DNA of 64,000 bases. Source: Galeopsis tetrahit. Its lineage: Eukaryota > Streptophyta > Magnoliopsida > Lamiales > Lamiaceae. Below are positions 11,291 through 21,622 of this stretch, one piece after another. The translations under genes were made by a program, and so were the position numbers. The notes beneath the pieces are model-generated. The model was given only the letters and a program-made list of their open reading frames with translations, was not told the origin of the DNA and searched no databases. Positions within the stretch are counted from its first letter, which is position 1. Each line of letters begins with the position of its first letter. Location: NCBI GenBank assembly GCA_963675135.1, contig OY776130.1, positions 22,808,001-22,872,000 on the forward strand, in the 5' to 3' direction.

Positions 11291-12038
11291 ACTTTATGCA
11301 TTATTTATCGTAGGATTCATACATACAAGTATTGTTTTTGAATATCCCACTTTTGTCACATTGTTTTCATAAGAATAGATTTCCTTTTTTTTTTTGACTG
11401 CGTCACTATATTATTATGAGTCCCTCTTATCATTTCAGGTTATGGCTTCTTGATTTTTTATTTTTTTTATTTATATTTTCTATCTGTGAGGCTGTTTTCC
11501 TCTCCAAATTTGTTTACGTTATTGGATTCCATTGTATATATAAAATTAAAGCTTTGATTGAAGTCAATGCTACTATTTGAAGTATTTTTTGCATGTTTAT
11601 ATCAGACCGAATTCCTTTATTCATGTAACAGTAACAATCTTATCCATTTAATCAAAACAAATTTAATCTTATGCATATAACAAAAATAAATTTCGGTCAT
11701 CATATGTCAGTTACATTTCATATAAACCAAAGAAACTGTTTCTTATAACTGTAACCTCCTAATCTTATACACGTTCAACACTAATAGCAGTTACCGTATT
11801 AAGTATTTGTAACCTCCTAATGTTATGCATTAGTAGAGGTTTGTAACCTCCGTGCATATATGTAACTTATGCATGAAACTTTGTTCTTATAATTTGTAAC
11901 CTCCGTTCAACACTAATCGGTTGCATGAAACTTTTTTCTTATAATTTGTAACCTCCGTCCATTATTGATAATCCAAACTGCACAACTATATATTATATAA
12001 CGCAAGGTTTACATTTTTTGACATATAACAATTTCACA
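11291..12038. other. Intergenic stretch with repeated GTAACCTCC motif
   Basis: No gene is supported. GTAACCTCC occurs five times (11751, 11809, 11843, 11896, 11948), often preceded by TTCTTATAA and followed by GT or TA. TGCA tetramers are also frequent. A TATA-like string ATATATTATATAA near 11985-11999 precedes the F-box ATG at 12039 by about 45 bases. Confidence 0.55.
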
Positions 12039-13142
12039 ATGATCATGGTGTTATCGAACAATTTACCCGACGATATCACATCTAATATTTTGCAGAGGGT
12101 TTTGCCCATATCACTTGGCAAGTTGAAGACTGTTTCTAGGTTTTGGAACCTAATTATATCCTCCAAACCGTTTGTTGAAGCACACATGCTACACATGAAG
12201 CAAGCAAATCATGTTTCGTTAATTCCAAAATATCGAGTAGCAAATCCTCCAATTTGTTACATATTGATTTGTAAAGGTTCCTCTTCATATATTCATAGGG
12301 AGCTTTCCGAAGATGAAGAAGAATGCGAGGTACTTGGTAGTTTTAATGGTTTAGTATTATTTTGTAACAAGAAAGATGAGTATTCGCTTGAAAACCCTAC
12401 CACCAAACAATCTAAAATAGTACCACATGAAATTATTGTATTTCCAGACCGATACAGTGATGCGTGGGTGTAATTTGGTTTAGGGTATGATAAGTCATGT
12501 GATGATTATATCATTATGCGATTTGTTCATTTTTGGAAATATAAAGAGTTTCGTTCAGAGGTCAAAATTTGGTCACGAAAATCAAATTCTTGGTCTAACA
12601 TTCCAGCCTACCCTTTTGAGTATCCTCCCAGTGCCAATGCCTTTTTTGCTTCTAATCGTTTTCATTGGAAAATAAGTCTTGGTAAAGCTGTTCATAAACT
12701 GGCTATATTTGACATAAATGATCATTCTTATTCATTGCTTAATATCCCTGAATTTTAGTTAGTCCCTTGGTACCTATGCATCGAGGGTTTAGATGAAAAT
12801 AATATTGCTGTCTATACTAGTAGTTTGGGTCCAAAGGTAAGTAGTATGAGCAAATTCTTCTTTGAAATGCACGTACTTTCTTACTCGACGAATGGTCCTG
12901 CATGGTCAAGTGTTATCATTTCTATACATGATTCTTTACCAGATAGATACGACCTCATACCTATTACGTTCCTTAACAAAGCTAGAACAAATATTATGTT
13001 TCTTGTTCAACCTTGGGGTGACTACCGCTCGTATGATACAATTGACAAACGATTTAAAATGTTAGAAGAACACGATATGACTTATGGTGTCCAACATACA
13101 TATAGTTATGTTTGAAGTCTTGTATCGCCGTACCCATTATAA
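12039..13142 (+). pseudogene. F-box protein with FBA domain, copy 2, three in-frame stops
   Basis: The frame opens at ATG 12039 with a clear F-box start (NLPDDITSNILQRVLP). FBA motifs follow: GSFNGLVLFCN, FGLGYDKSCDDY, FFEMHVLSYSTNG and QHTYSYV. Stops fall at 12471-12473 (TAA), 12756-12758 (TAG) and 13113-13115 (TGA). The reading frame is otherwise continuous over 1.1 kb with no insertion or deletion. The last stop could be the true terminus, since the copy 1 frame continues only 13 codons past that point. It lies on the same strand as mudrA, inside the MULE. Intact relatives are SCF ubiquitin-ligase receptors. The first stop, after codon 144, removes most of the FBA domain, so a truncated F-box-only peptide is the most that could be made. 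Confidence 0.85.
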
Positions 13143-13261
13143 ATTCTTTTAGTAATAGTTTCATTATCAATGTAAACAAAACTTTATTCTATAAAAAATT
13201 TTAGTATCTTTTGTGGTACTGTTTTTTTTTTTTTTTTTTGTATGTTTCATTATTTTATTTG

Positions 13262-13262
<1 letters not shown>

Positions 13263-13298
<36 letters not shown>

Positions 13299-13300
13299 TG
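13263..13300. repeat. (CA)n/(TA)n microsatellite
   Basis: A pure CA run of about 13 units is followed by a short TA run. A T-run of about 19 lies 30 bases upstream. It sits between the F-box pseudogene and the GRF gene. Confidence 0.95.
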
Positions 13301-13578
13301 CATACGTAATAGTAAACAGTATTTACTAATCAAATTATTCATTTGATTGCAATACGATAACAAATCGGGATATGCAGATAAATAATGAATTACCTAATAG
13401 CTTAATCTTAAGATTTGAAATACAATTGATTAACTTAATCCATATAACTCTTTTTGAAAACAAACTTCTCCTTGTATCATGAATGCTTTATTTCTCTTAA
13501 CAACAAAATTAAAAAAAAATTGTAAAACTGTCATTCACAGCAATGAACAGTCATTCCACTTTATAATGTATCATTCCT

Positions 13579-14200
13579 TCACACTAACATCATAATCTCA
13601 TGTTTCTGTCCTATGTACGACCCTCCGAACATTAGTTTTACCAAAAAACAGCATACAAACACCAACACCATATACTTAGCCCAGCTTATCAGAGCTGGAA
13701 TTTTTTTTGTTGATTCCGTCTTCCCATAGAAATGTGCATCCATCCGATTAAATTCTTCTAACAACTGTTCATTCTCATATTTCAAAACTCTTATTTCATC
13801 CTCTAATTCCCTAGTTTTCAACTGCAAAGACGTTGTGGTTGATCTTTCTTCATTCAACTTCTTCAGTAATCCATGTATTATATGTGTTCCCCTCTCACAT
13901 AGAGGATCATCAATCCATTCAAAAAACTGGCAAAAACCGGGATTCTACCCGATTATAGTAAAAAAGATTAATCAATTCAATGTATACATAATAGTTTACT
14001 AATTATTTATTGACTATCAAATCGAAATAAAGTAAATTCCATTATCAAACCTATGCTCTTACCGGAAAAGCTTCACATCCATAAAATCTTCGCCCAACAT
14101 TATGATTCTTCCAAGACGTAACTACCTTCGCGTCAATGTCGCAAAAGCATCTAACCGCGTAATTCATTTTTCTCTCGAATTCAATAGGTGTTTTACTCAT
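13579..14200 (-). CDS. GRF-type zinc-finger protein with coiled coil and C-terminal membrane segment
   Basis: Two exons on the minus strand, 14200-14063 and 13944-13579, joined by a GT-AG intron (GT at 14062, AG at 13946-13945) that keeps the frame. The product is 167 residues. Residues about 18-65 form a GRF zinc finger: RCFCDIDAKVVTSW, then NVGRRFYGCEAFP across the splice, then GFCQFFEWIDDPLC. A heptad-like acidic/basic helix follows (about 79-115), then a hydrophobic stretch (YMVLVFVCCFLVKLMF) likely to span a membrane. GRF fingers bind nucleic acid, and small plant proteins of this layout are common near transposons. I see no stop or frameshift, unlike its neighbours. It lies inside the MULE, divergent from the F-box gene's direction and co-directional with Ulp1. 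Its role there is unknown. Confidence 0.85.
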
Positions 14201-14569
14201 GATTCCAGTAACGGCGGCTTTTTAATCAAAGAAATTGGTATTATTTGGATTTTTCAATTATATATACTAAAAACTCAAGAAGCCCTAATTCCCGTGACTT
14301 TAAGGATCACCTATTATTTGATATTTAAAATTTCCCTGTTATTTATTTAATTTATACACTATATATTATCTTTATATTATTATACATTAATTATATAATG
14401 AAATAACGTTTATTATATGTAAAATCTCTTATCTTCAATGTTGTTCGAATAAAGTGTAATTTCAGTATTTACAAAATATTAAACAAATATTTAAAAACTT
14501 TATTATTTAACATTTTTAATTAAAGTACATGTAAACTATCATTTTATAAATAGGACTTATGCGTTTGTT

Positions 14570-15537
14570 ATATTACAAGTATTGTTTATCAAAGCTATGC
14601 ATATTATATAATATATGTATTATTATATGCATATATTGATATATATGATCTATCCTGTGACATATACTCCTATATGCGCACCCATTGTTGCATTGTAGTA
14701 TGCCTGTTTTTTTAACAAAACTTATACTTAAAAATTACTAACATATATATCTTTGGTTGGTACCGTTTTAATTTTCTAAGTAGGTTTAATTAAAATAATT
14801 ATATATTCAATGAAGATCATGTTTTTCTTGGTCTTTATTTATTTTATGTATTCTATCTTATATTATTATTAATTGTTTACATATTTATATCATTCTGCAT
14901 AGTGTTTTTGCATATTAATACGTATATGCTTCTATGAGGTGCATATATATACATATCATAGACTTATATAAAACACTTATATTATGTTTTATACAATTAC
15001 AACATCGCATAGTTTTGAAAAATATATTCTATTTTAATTAGAAATTAAATCACATATATTTTTAAAGTCATCCAAACTTAATTCATGTTCATAATATAAT
15101 GAGTTATTTATGAATACTATATTCTATACTAATTATGTCGTTATATTTATACTCAGAGAAATTCTACACGTTATATATCGTCATATATATATTGATATAT
15201 ATGATCTATCTTATGACATATAATCCTATATGCGCACTCATTGTTGCATTTCATTTTGACTGTTTTTTTAACAATACTTATACTTAAAAATTAATAACAT
15301 ATATTCCTTTTGTTGGTACCGTTTTAATTTTCTAAGTAGGTTTAATTAAAATAATTATATATTCAATGAAGATCATGTTTTTCTTGGTCTGTATGTATTT
15401 TATGTATTCTATCTTATATTATAATTAATTGTGTACATATTTATATCATTATGCATAGTTTTTTTAATCAACAGAATGCATATATCATGGTATGTGCATA
15501 CATGGAATGCATATTCTCTCTTATATATACTCTTCTC
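14570..15537. repeat. Diverged direct duplication, AT-rich (about 14630-14900 and 15180-15465)
   Basis: The two segments share TATATATTGATATATATGATC and then more than 250 bases with a few changes, including GGTACCGTTTTAATTTTC and GAAGATCATGTTTTTCTTGG. The offset is about 555 bases. There is no coding frame. The pair lies between the GRF gene and Ulp1 inside the MULE. Confidence 0.85.
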
Positions 15538-16003
15538 TTGCATTCGAACCACTATATGCAATAAGACAAGTTTGGATATTGTAATGCTTTCTTTGATACT
15601 TATAAATCAACAACAACTCAAAATTCCAGTATATTGGTAGAACAACATTCCTAGTTTTTCAAAACATAAAAAAAACAAAAAAACAAGCACGAAAACATTG
15701 TTCTAAATCCATGATAAAACAACCAATATACCAAGTTTAACAATACTAAAAACCAAGCAGAACTCTTATGTTGCATTCGAACCACTATATGCAATAAGAC
15801 AAGTTTGGATATTGTAATGCTTTCTTTGATACTTATACATCAACAACAACTCAAAATTCCAGTATATTGGTAGAACAACATTCCTAGTTTTTCAAAACAC
15901 AAAAAAAACCAAAAAACAAGCACGAAAACATTGTTCTAAATCCATGATAAAACAACCAATATACCAAGTTTAACAAAACTAAAAACCAAGCAGGACTCAT
16001 CTG
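15538..16003. repeat. 233-bp tandem duplication next to the Ulp1 3' end
   Basis: Units 15538-15770 and 15771-16003 are nearly identical, both starting TTGCATTCGAACCACTATAT. They differ at only a handful of positions, so the duplication is much younger than the 14630/15180 pair. No gene lies in it. Confidence 0.93.
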
Positions 16004-16134
16004 TTCTAAATTCATGATATATGAATTTTCTCAGTCATCCTCACATCAAAAGCATTAACATCCATGCATTAATAATTTAAAAACTAGATAAGTAAAATAA
16101 CCATTTATATGTTTCTAACACCATAACCCCAAAA

Positions 16135-16752
16135 CTACTTGTAAATAAACGGATTCATGAATTTTCCCGCCATCCTGATACGCATACTACTTGACTTTCC
16201 TGCATCAAAACCACCATTTGGAGGATCTTCACCTTTTATGAAACACTCCAGTAACTTGCAGATCACTATACCACAATCCAGCGTTCCATGGGTCTGTTGC
16301 ATAATGGACGATTGAATAGGTGTTGAGCTAGATCTCTTTAAGAATGGATGGCTTGGTGCAGCCTTCTTCAATACATGAGTTAGCTTTGACTCAACGTATC
16401 TAATCTGGGAAATGTTATTAACAAATAAGAAATATATTAGTAATGCCATGTATTCTATATATATAAATCATGTTCGGAATAAAGATTATAGTTAGATACT
16501 ATACCACTTGCTTAGCTTCAGTAAGCTGATGATCAACAATCGAAACCTTCCTTGGACGGAGCGAGTTATAAAATGTCCATTCTTTGGTCCTAACATCAAG
16601 CTTCAACAATGTATAATGACCTTTAACATTTGACCTTGTTCTCGCCCCAACGTCTGTAATAATTATAGGGAACAACAGTATATCCTTATCTACACTCTCA
16701 TCAAACACTTTTTCGATCATACTTGCAAAGATTTTCTGCTTTGCTACATGAC
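16135..16752 (-). pseudogene. Ulp1/C48 SUMO-protease-like gene, 3' part (catalytic domain)
   Basis: The last exon and a half of the gene that starts at 46951. Exon 11 runs from the Gypsy insertion point to 16505, and exon 12 from 16404 to the TAG at 16137-16135, with a GT-AG intron between. It encodes the C48 cysteine-protease core: GHYTLLKLD (catalytic His), EWTFYNSLR (the usual Asp position, here Asn) and QQTHGTLDCGIVICK (Gln and catalytic Cys). Ulp1 enzymes process SUMO precursors and remove SUMO from proteins. Similar genes are known cargo of MULEs. The open frame running on into 16753-16804 is LTR sequence and not part of this gene. The Asn in place of Asp suggests weak or no proteolysis even if the gene were whole. 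Confidence 0.85.
16748..16752. repeat. 5-bp target-site duplication of the Gypsy, left (ATGAC)
   Basis: ATGAC abuts the left LTR and is repeated at 43386-43390 after the right LTR. The target lies in exon 11 of the Ulp1 gene. Confidence 0.95.
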
Positions 16753-17501
16753 TGATGCGTCGAAAAAGAACACCTTTAGGTATCAATCGTTCTTCTACGA
16801 GCACTGCTAATCACGAATCAAATCACTCGTTTATCCTTGGCAAGCTTCAAATAAATCTCCTTGGAAATCCGAAAATGACCTGCAAAAGTACGCCGGAGGG
16901 GGGCTCCGGCGTAGAAGCTCCGACGCTCAAGTCAGAATCGGTCGTAGGAGAAATCAAAGAGGAATTCCCCTGTATATCTAGGGAAATTCCGGCGAATATA
17001 TCGGTGTTTCTTCTCAATTTAGTGTATATTTCTTGTGAAAGTGTGTATATTATGTAAAAACGTAAGTAAGAATATGGAAAGAACCTGCTTATATACCTGG
17101 CCCCTCTCTCCGGAGAGGGAAAGACTCGTTCTCCCTATATTCTCGGCCCATTCCTATAAATCCGGCCCTAAATCCCTAAAGAATCGGTCTCACTCTCCCT
17201 GGAGACTTGGTTCTTCAGCATATCAGCCCCTATCTTCGTGGGCTGACTCACTCGTTTGACTGGGTTAGGAAAGATTGACTATTCGTCCCCTATTTGGGCC
17301 GGATCCCTTCAGGCCCAAGGGCTATTAATCTCTCCAAATGTGGGCCAAAGGCCCAATCACCCTAATTTCTCTAATTTCCCTACTTAGGCCCAGGGGTGTA
17401 TTAATCCTGCTTTCCCATATATCGACCTAATCATAACTATCATAATTTTATCCCGTTTCCACGTGTCGACTTCTCCGAGAGCGGCATATTTATCTACATC
17501 A
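16753..17501 (-). repeat. Gypsy LTR, 3' copy (left)
   Basis: 749 bp, TGATGCGTCG...CTACATCA, about seven substitutions from the right copy by eye (about 0.9 percent). On the minus strand a TATA-like GTATATAAGC lies near 17087-17096. Confidence 0.95.
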
Positions 17502-17516
17502 ACCACTCCCCCCTAC
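17502..17516 (-). other. Gypsy polypurine tract
   Basis: On the minus strand GTAGGGGGGAGTGGT sits directly against the 3' LTR, where plus-strand DNA priming is expected. Confidence 0.7.
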
Positions 17517-17982
17517 TCTCATAAAAAAGAATAATTTTTAGGAGAGTAGGAAAATAATGATGTTAAGATAACTCATAAAGAAACCATTCATCCCTAAAAA
17601 TACTCCTCGAAATGCTGCTGACTTAATTTCTTTCCTAATAATTACCTCCAGAAAGCTCCACGCCTTTTCCACTTCCACACGCCAACTTACTCTCGATTCT
17701 TGGAGCCAGGCGTCTGCCCGAGGGGAAACATCCAACCACCCTTTTCAGCCACGCGCCTTTTTATTGGGGAGTATTTAATTCTCCTCGACCTCCCCCCTTC
17801 TCTCTCTTCCGCACAATTATTTCAAAATTCACATTCAAACCTATCTACTCTTCTCTTTCTCTCTAATATTTCTGCAATCAACTTCTCTACGCACGTCCAG
17901 CGGCCACTCCGTCATTTCTCCAAAAACCGACTTTATCTCAGGTATCTTTTCCTTCTTATCCTTTTTCATTTACAATATCCTT

Positions 17983-20061
17983 ATGTCGTCCTCCTCAGAC
18001 TCCATATCCATGGAGAGTTCAACTTCCAACTCACCTCCCATATTTCCCGTAACCGACCGAGCTTTGGAGGACAAAATTTCTGGTCCCTCGATTCTCACTC
18101 CCGAGCGCATAGCCGCTTTTCTCCGCTCAGGGATCTTCCCCGCCGATTATTCAGTTAGGGCTGCACATAGGAAAGAACGCCCTAATTTTCCGGGTCATAA
18201 CACCTTAGCCTTTTGGGAGGCTCAACTAAAAGCGGGCCTCCGTTTCCCGATCCATCCTTATCTCTGTGAAATTTCCACTTACCTCCGCATACCTCTGAAC
18301 CAGTTCACTCCCAACGCTATACGCGCAATGTTAGGCTTCTACATCCTGATGAAAGGAAACGGTGGGGAGCCCTCAGCTCAACTCTTTCTAACCCAGTACG
18401 TGTGCAAGTTTGCGGACGGGTTTTTTTACGCTAGTGGTCGTACCTCCAGGATCGGAAAATTCATGGAAAAGCTCCATGAAGGGGTCCAGGACTGGAAAGA
18501 CTATTATTTCTTTGTTACAAATCCTCTTCCTTGGGAATTTCCTCATGAGGGGTGGATTTATGAGAATCCTGGGGTACCCCGTCCTCCTCTTTCTGTTTGT
18601 TCTTCTTTAAACCTGGATGTGATGAATCATTTAAATGATAATGTCTCTGCCCATGGCTTTTTTGATGTGATGAGTATCTGTAAGAATCCTAGAGCCCTCT
18701 CTCATTTCGGTTTTGGTCGCCCCGATTATCCCCTAGGTCCCGACGATGGTAATACCATTTCTTTTTTCTTGGTATTGTCCTCAAAATTGGAGCTGCCATG
18801 TTTATTAATGTCGTTTCATATTTCTTTGTGCAGCTATGAGTTGGTTAACTCAAATTTCCCGTGATGCCACTCCTCTCTCGATGGTTGCTAAGTCTCCGGC
18901 CCTTGAAAGCTCCTCAAAGGCTCCAATTCCTCCTTCCCCAGTGAAGCCTGCCACCGGGTCAGTTGCTAAGCGCACCCGATCCTCTACTGAGAAGGCCCTA
19001 GTTTCCACATTGCCACCTGTCTCTGATGCCTCTAAGAAGAAGAAGTCCAAGACTAAATCCTCTTTGCCTAATGTCGCTCCCGACGCTCCTGATGAGATTA
19101 ATGTTGATCATCTCCTGGCTTTCATAGAGCGTCACACTCCGACCCCTGCCACCGAGGCCCTTAATGCTCTGTCCTCCGAAGAACGAGTTGTGCATGCCGC
19201 CCACAGCTTTACACAGGTAGACTCTCCGTGCAGATATATTTCTGGGTAATTTAATAAGAAAAAGTATACATGTCTTACTTCTTTAGATTGTTCATTGTGT
19301 AGTTTGGTCTTCTATTCTCCAATGTGTCTGAACGAGCTCTCCAGTCCCTTCAGCTAGTGGATGATCTCCAAAGCCAAGTAGAGCTGGAGAAGGTGAAGAA
19401 GGAGATACTCGATGCAGAATTACGGGACGCTAATCAGAGGTGTAAAGTACTCCAAACGACGCTTTCGGGGGAGATTTCTTCGCTGAAGAAAGAGTTCGGT
19501 GAACGGGTTGAACAGCTGGAGGTTACTCTTCCTCTGGCTGGTATGAAATTATGCATAGAGTCCCTGTTTACCTCTGCCATAGGTAAAAAATTTCTAGGTA
19601 CCTTGCATCGGGAGTGGTTGGAGGCCTTTCTTCAGAGTAGCAGCTTTTTAGGGGCAATGGGTGCATATATCCCCCATTTCATCGATCATGGGTTTTCCAA
19701 CGCCGTAGCTGAACATTCTGCTCCAGGATTTAATGGTCAGTATACTCGTGCCCTCCGGTTGGACGAACTGGACACTCCCCCTAAGTTCCCTGGAGATGTT
19801 AAGGAAGACATCAACACTCCTTGGTGGTTACCTGGGATGAGGAAGGCGGTCTTGGAGCTGAAAGATGCTGCCCTGAAATTGGATGATCTTGCACCGGCGA
19901 AGGATATGGCTTTTCCTATCCATGTGGACAACCCCACTCCGGTGGCCACTGTGGCAGCAGGTGCTCTAATGGAGAAGGCAGAGGGAGGTGATTCCAGTGG
20001 GCAAGTTGAGGAGGCAGGAGAAGGTTCCGAGGGGAAGAATGATATTCCCCTCTCTTCATAA
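17983..20061 (+). CDS. Antisense gene of the Tat-type Gypsy (putative gypsy-type transposon protein family)
   Basis: Three exons on the strand opposite to gag-pol: 17983-18748, 18834-19216 and 19303-20061. Both introns have GT-AG ends and the frame is kept across each join, giving about 635 residues with no internal stop. The N-terminal about 250 residues resemble the plant 'putative gypsy type transposon' domain (LRSGIFPADYSVRAA, LRIPLNQFTPNAIRAMLGFY). A Ser/Pro/Lys-rich linker follows, then a coiled coil (about residues 395-445) and an acidic, Glu/Gly-rich tail. Related antisense ORFs are known from Tat elements such as Grande, where their function is unsettled. A pyrimidine-rich leader with a possible 5'UTR intron (17941 onward) precedes the ATG. 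It is intact while the sense genes of the same element are broken. Confidence 0.82.
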
Positions 20062-20454
20062 TTTTATTTCCCTGATAACACTTTGGTACTCTTAAAACAC
20101 TTTTTATTTTGTTAAGGCCTCTAAGGCCCTTTTTGGTATTTTCCGGAGACTCCACACTCCGGGGTTTTTCTGTGGAGGGCCTAGGCATGGTGCCTTAGGT
20201 CTTGAATATTTCTGTTTTTCTTTCGCTTAATATCGTACCTGCACCTTTATCACTTAGCATGCATATATACATATATATCTCTATCTCTGCTATAGGGTGC
20301 ACTATCTGCCCTGCTTATGAATTTAGTATGTTTTCAGCATTTTCTTGACACGTAAAGGCTCTAAAGCTCCTAGAAGAACCTTAATGAGGAGATAGGGTTT
20401 ACATCCCTGTACTTACTTGGTGATTTGGTAATGCTTCTAATCTCTCTCTTAATA
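20062..20454. other. 3' flank of the antisense gene
   Basis: Non-coding. It is T-rich just after the stop, as expected for a 3'UTR, then ordinary sequence leading into the tandem-repeat tract. No gene is seen. Confidence 0.5.
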
Positions 20455-21247
20455 CTAGAGTTCTTAGGGATCATATTCTCCCTTAGGTTAGAATTCGTAG
20501 GGATTATCCTCTCCCCCTAAGTTGTTTATACTCGTAAGAGCTGTTTATACTCGTGAGAGTTGTTTATACTCGTGAGAGTTGTTTATACTCATGAGAGTTC
20601 TTAGGGATTATACTTTCCCTGAAGTTAGAATGTTTAGGGATTATACTCTCCCAAAAGTTAGAATGTTTAGGGATTATACTCTCCCAAAAGTTAGAATTCG
20701 TAGGGATTATACTCTCCCTGAAGTTAGAATGTTTAGGGATTATACTCTCCCAAAAGTTAGAATGTTTAGAGATTATACTCTCCCAAAAGTTAGAATTCGT
20801 AGGGATTATACTCTCCCCTAAGTTGTTTATACTCGTGAGAGTTTGTTTATACTCGTAAGAGTTTGTTTATACTCGTAAGATTTGTTTATACTCGTGAGAG
20901 TTTGTTTATACTCGTAAGAGTTTGTTTATACTCGTAAGAGTTGTTTATACTCGTAAGAGTTGTTTATACTCGTGAGAGTTTGTTTATACTTCGTAAGAGT
21001 TTGTTTATACTCGTAAGAGTTTGTTTATACTCGTAAGAGTTGTTTATACTCGTGAGAGTTTGTTTATACTCGTAAGAGTTTGTTTATACTCGTAAGAGTT
21101 TGTTTATACTCGTAAGAGTTGTTTATACTCGTGAGAGTTTGTTTATACTCGTGAGAGTTTGTTTATACTCGTAAGAGTTGTTTATACTCGTGAGAGTTTG
21201 TTTATACTCGCGAGAGTTTGTTTATACTCGTGAGAGTTGTGAGAGTC
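20455..21247. repeat. Tandem-repeat tract inside the Gypsy (19-21 bp and 32-33 bp units)
   Basis: The main unit is GTTTATACTCGTRAGAGTT (19-21 bp), present about 25 times in two blocks (about 20523-20600 and 20823-21240). Between them are about seven units of 32-33 bp built on AGGGATTATACTCTCCC and alternating GAATTCGT and GAATGTTT starts. The two unit types share TTATACTC and are probably related. A short open frame over the second block is only the repeat being read through. Tat elements are known for hypervariable tandem repeats in this position. Confidence 0.95.
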
Positions 21248-21617
21248 GCTAGGGATAGGGTTTATTGACAAGTTAATTATATCTTCTGCTACTATACCCC
21301 TACTCCCCCTAGCTTTAGAGGCTGTCGTGGATAGAAACTTTAGGAATTCTTCCTAGGTATTTTCTATTCAAATCCTTATGAGTTGGTGTAAATCTCTCTA
21401 TCTTGCAATATCTCTATCATGTTATGTTTTAGTTTTCAAAACATATTCGTTACTTCAGCACTCATTATGCAGGCCCTTAACAGTTATCTTAACACGGTAT
21501 TAACATATGAGAAACGTTTCATCATAAAATTGGCACATAAGAGTCATCTCATCACAATATTAACATGCATTCAGGGAAATTGCTGAAATTTTATCAAAAC
21601 CGATGCTCCATTGATCA
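21248..21617. other. Gypsy non-coding DNA between tandem repeats and the Copia insertion
   Basis: No gene or clear motif. It is continuous with 36901-37084 on the other side of the Copia. Confidence 0.5.
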
Positions 21618-21622
21618 AAAGT
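21618..21622. repeat. 5-bp target-site duplication of the Copia, left (AAAGT)
   Basis: AAAGT abuts the left Copia LTR and is repeated at 36896-36900. Confidence 0.95.

Noticed and set aside
427..13142. Stop-codon reassignment or read-through as an explanation for the many in-frame stops
   Set aside because: All three stop codons are involved, neighbouring genes terminate normally with the same codons, and several stops fit simple C-to-T changes from Arg, Gln or Trp codons.
16753..16804. Open frame starting at 16804 (minus) that appears to give the Ulp1 fragment its own start codon
   Set aside because: The first codons lie in the Gypsy LTR, and the same codons occur at the other LTR (42637-42688). 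The real upstream exon sequence is at 43386-43406.
20579..20821. Open frame encoding a repeated RDYTLPKVR peptide
   Set aside because: It is only the 32-33 bp tandem repeat being translated; unit length and stops outside the block show no coding constraint.
20455..21247. CRISPR-like array
   Set aside because: The units are contiguous tandem repeats without unique spacers, inside a plant retrotransposon.
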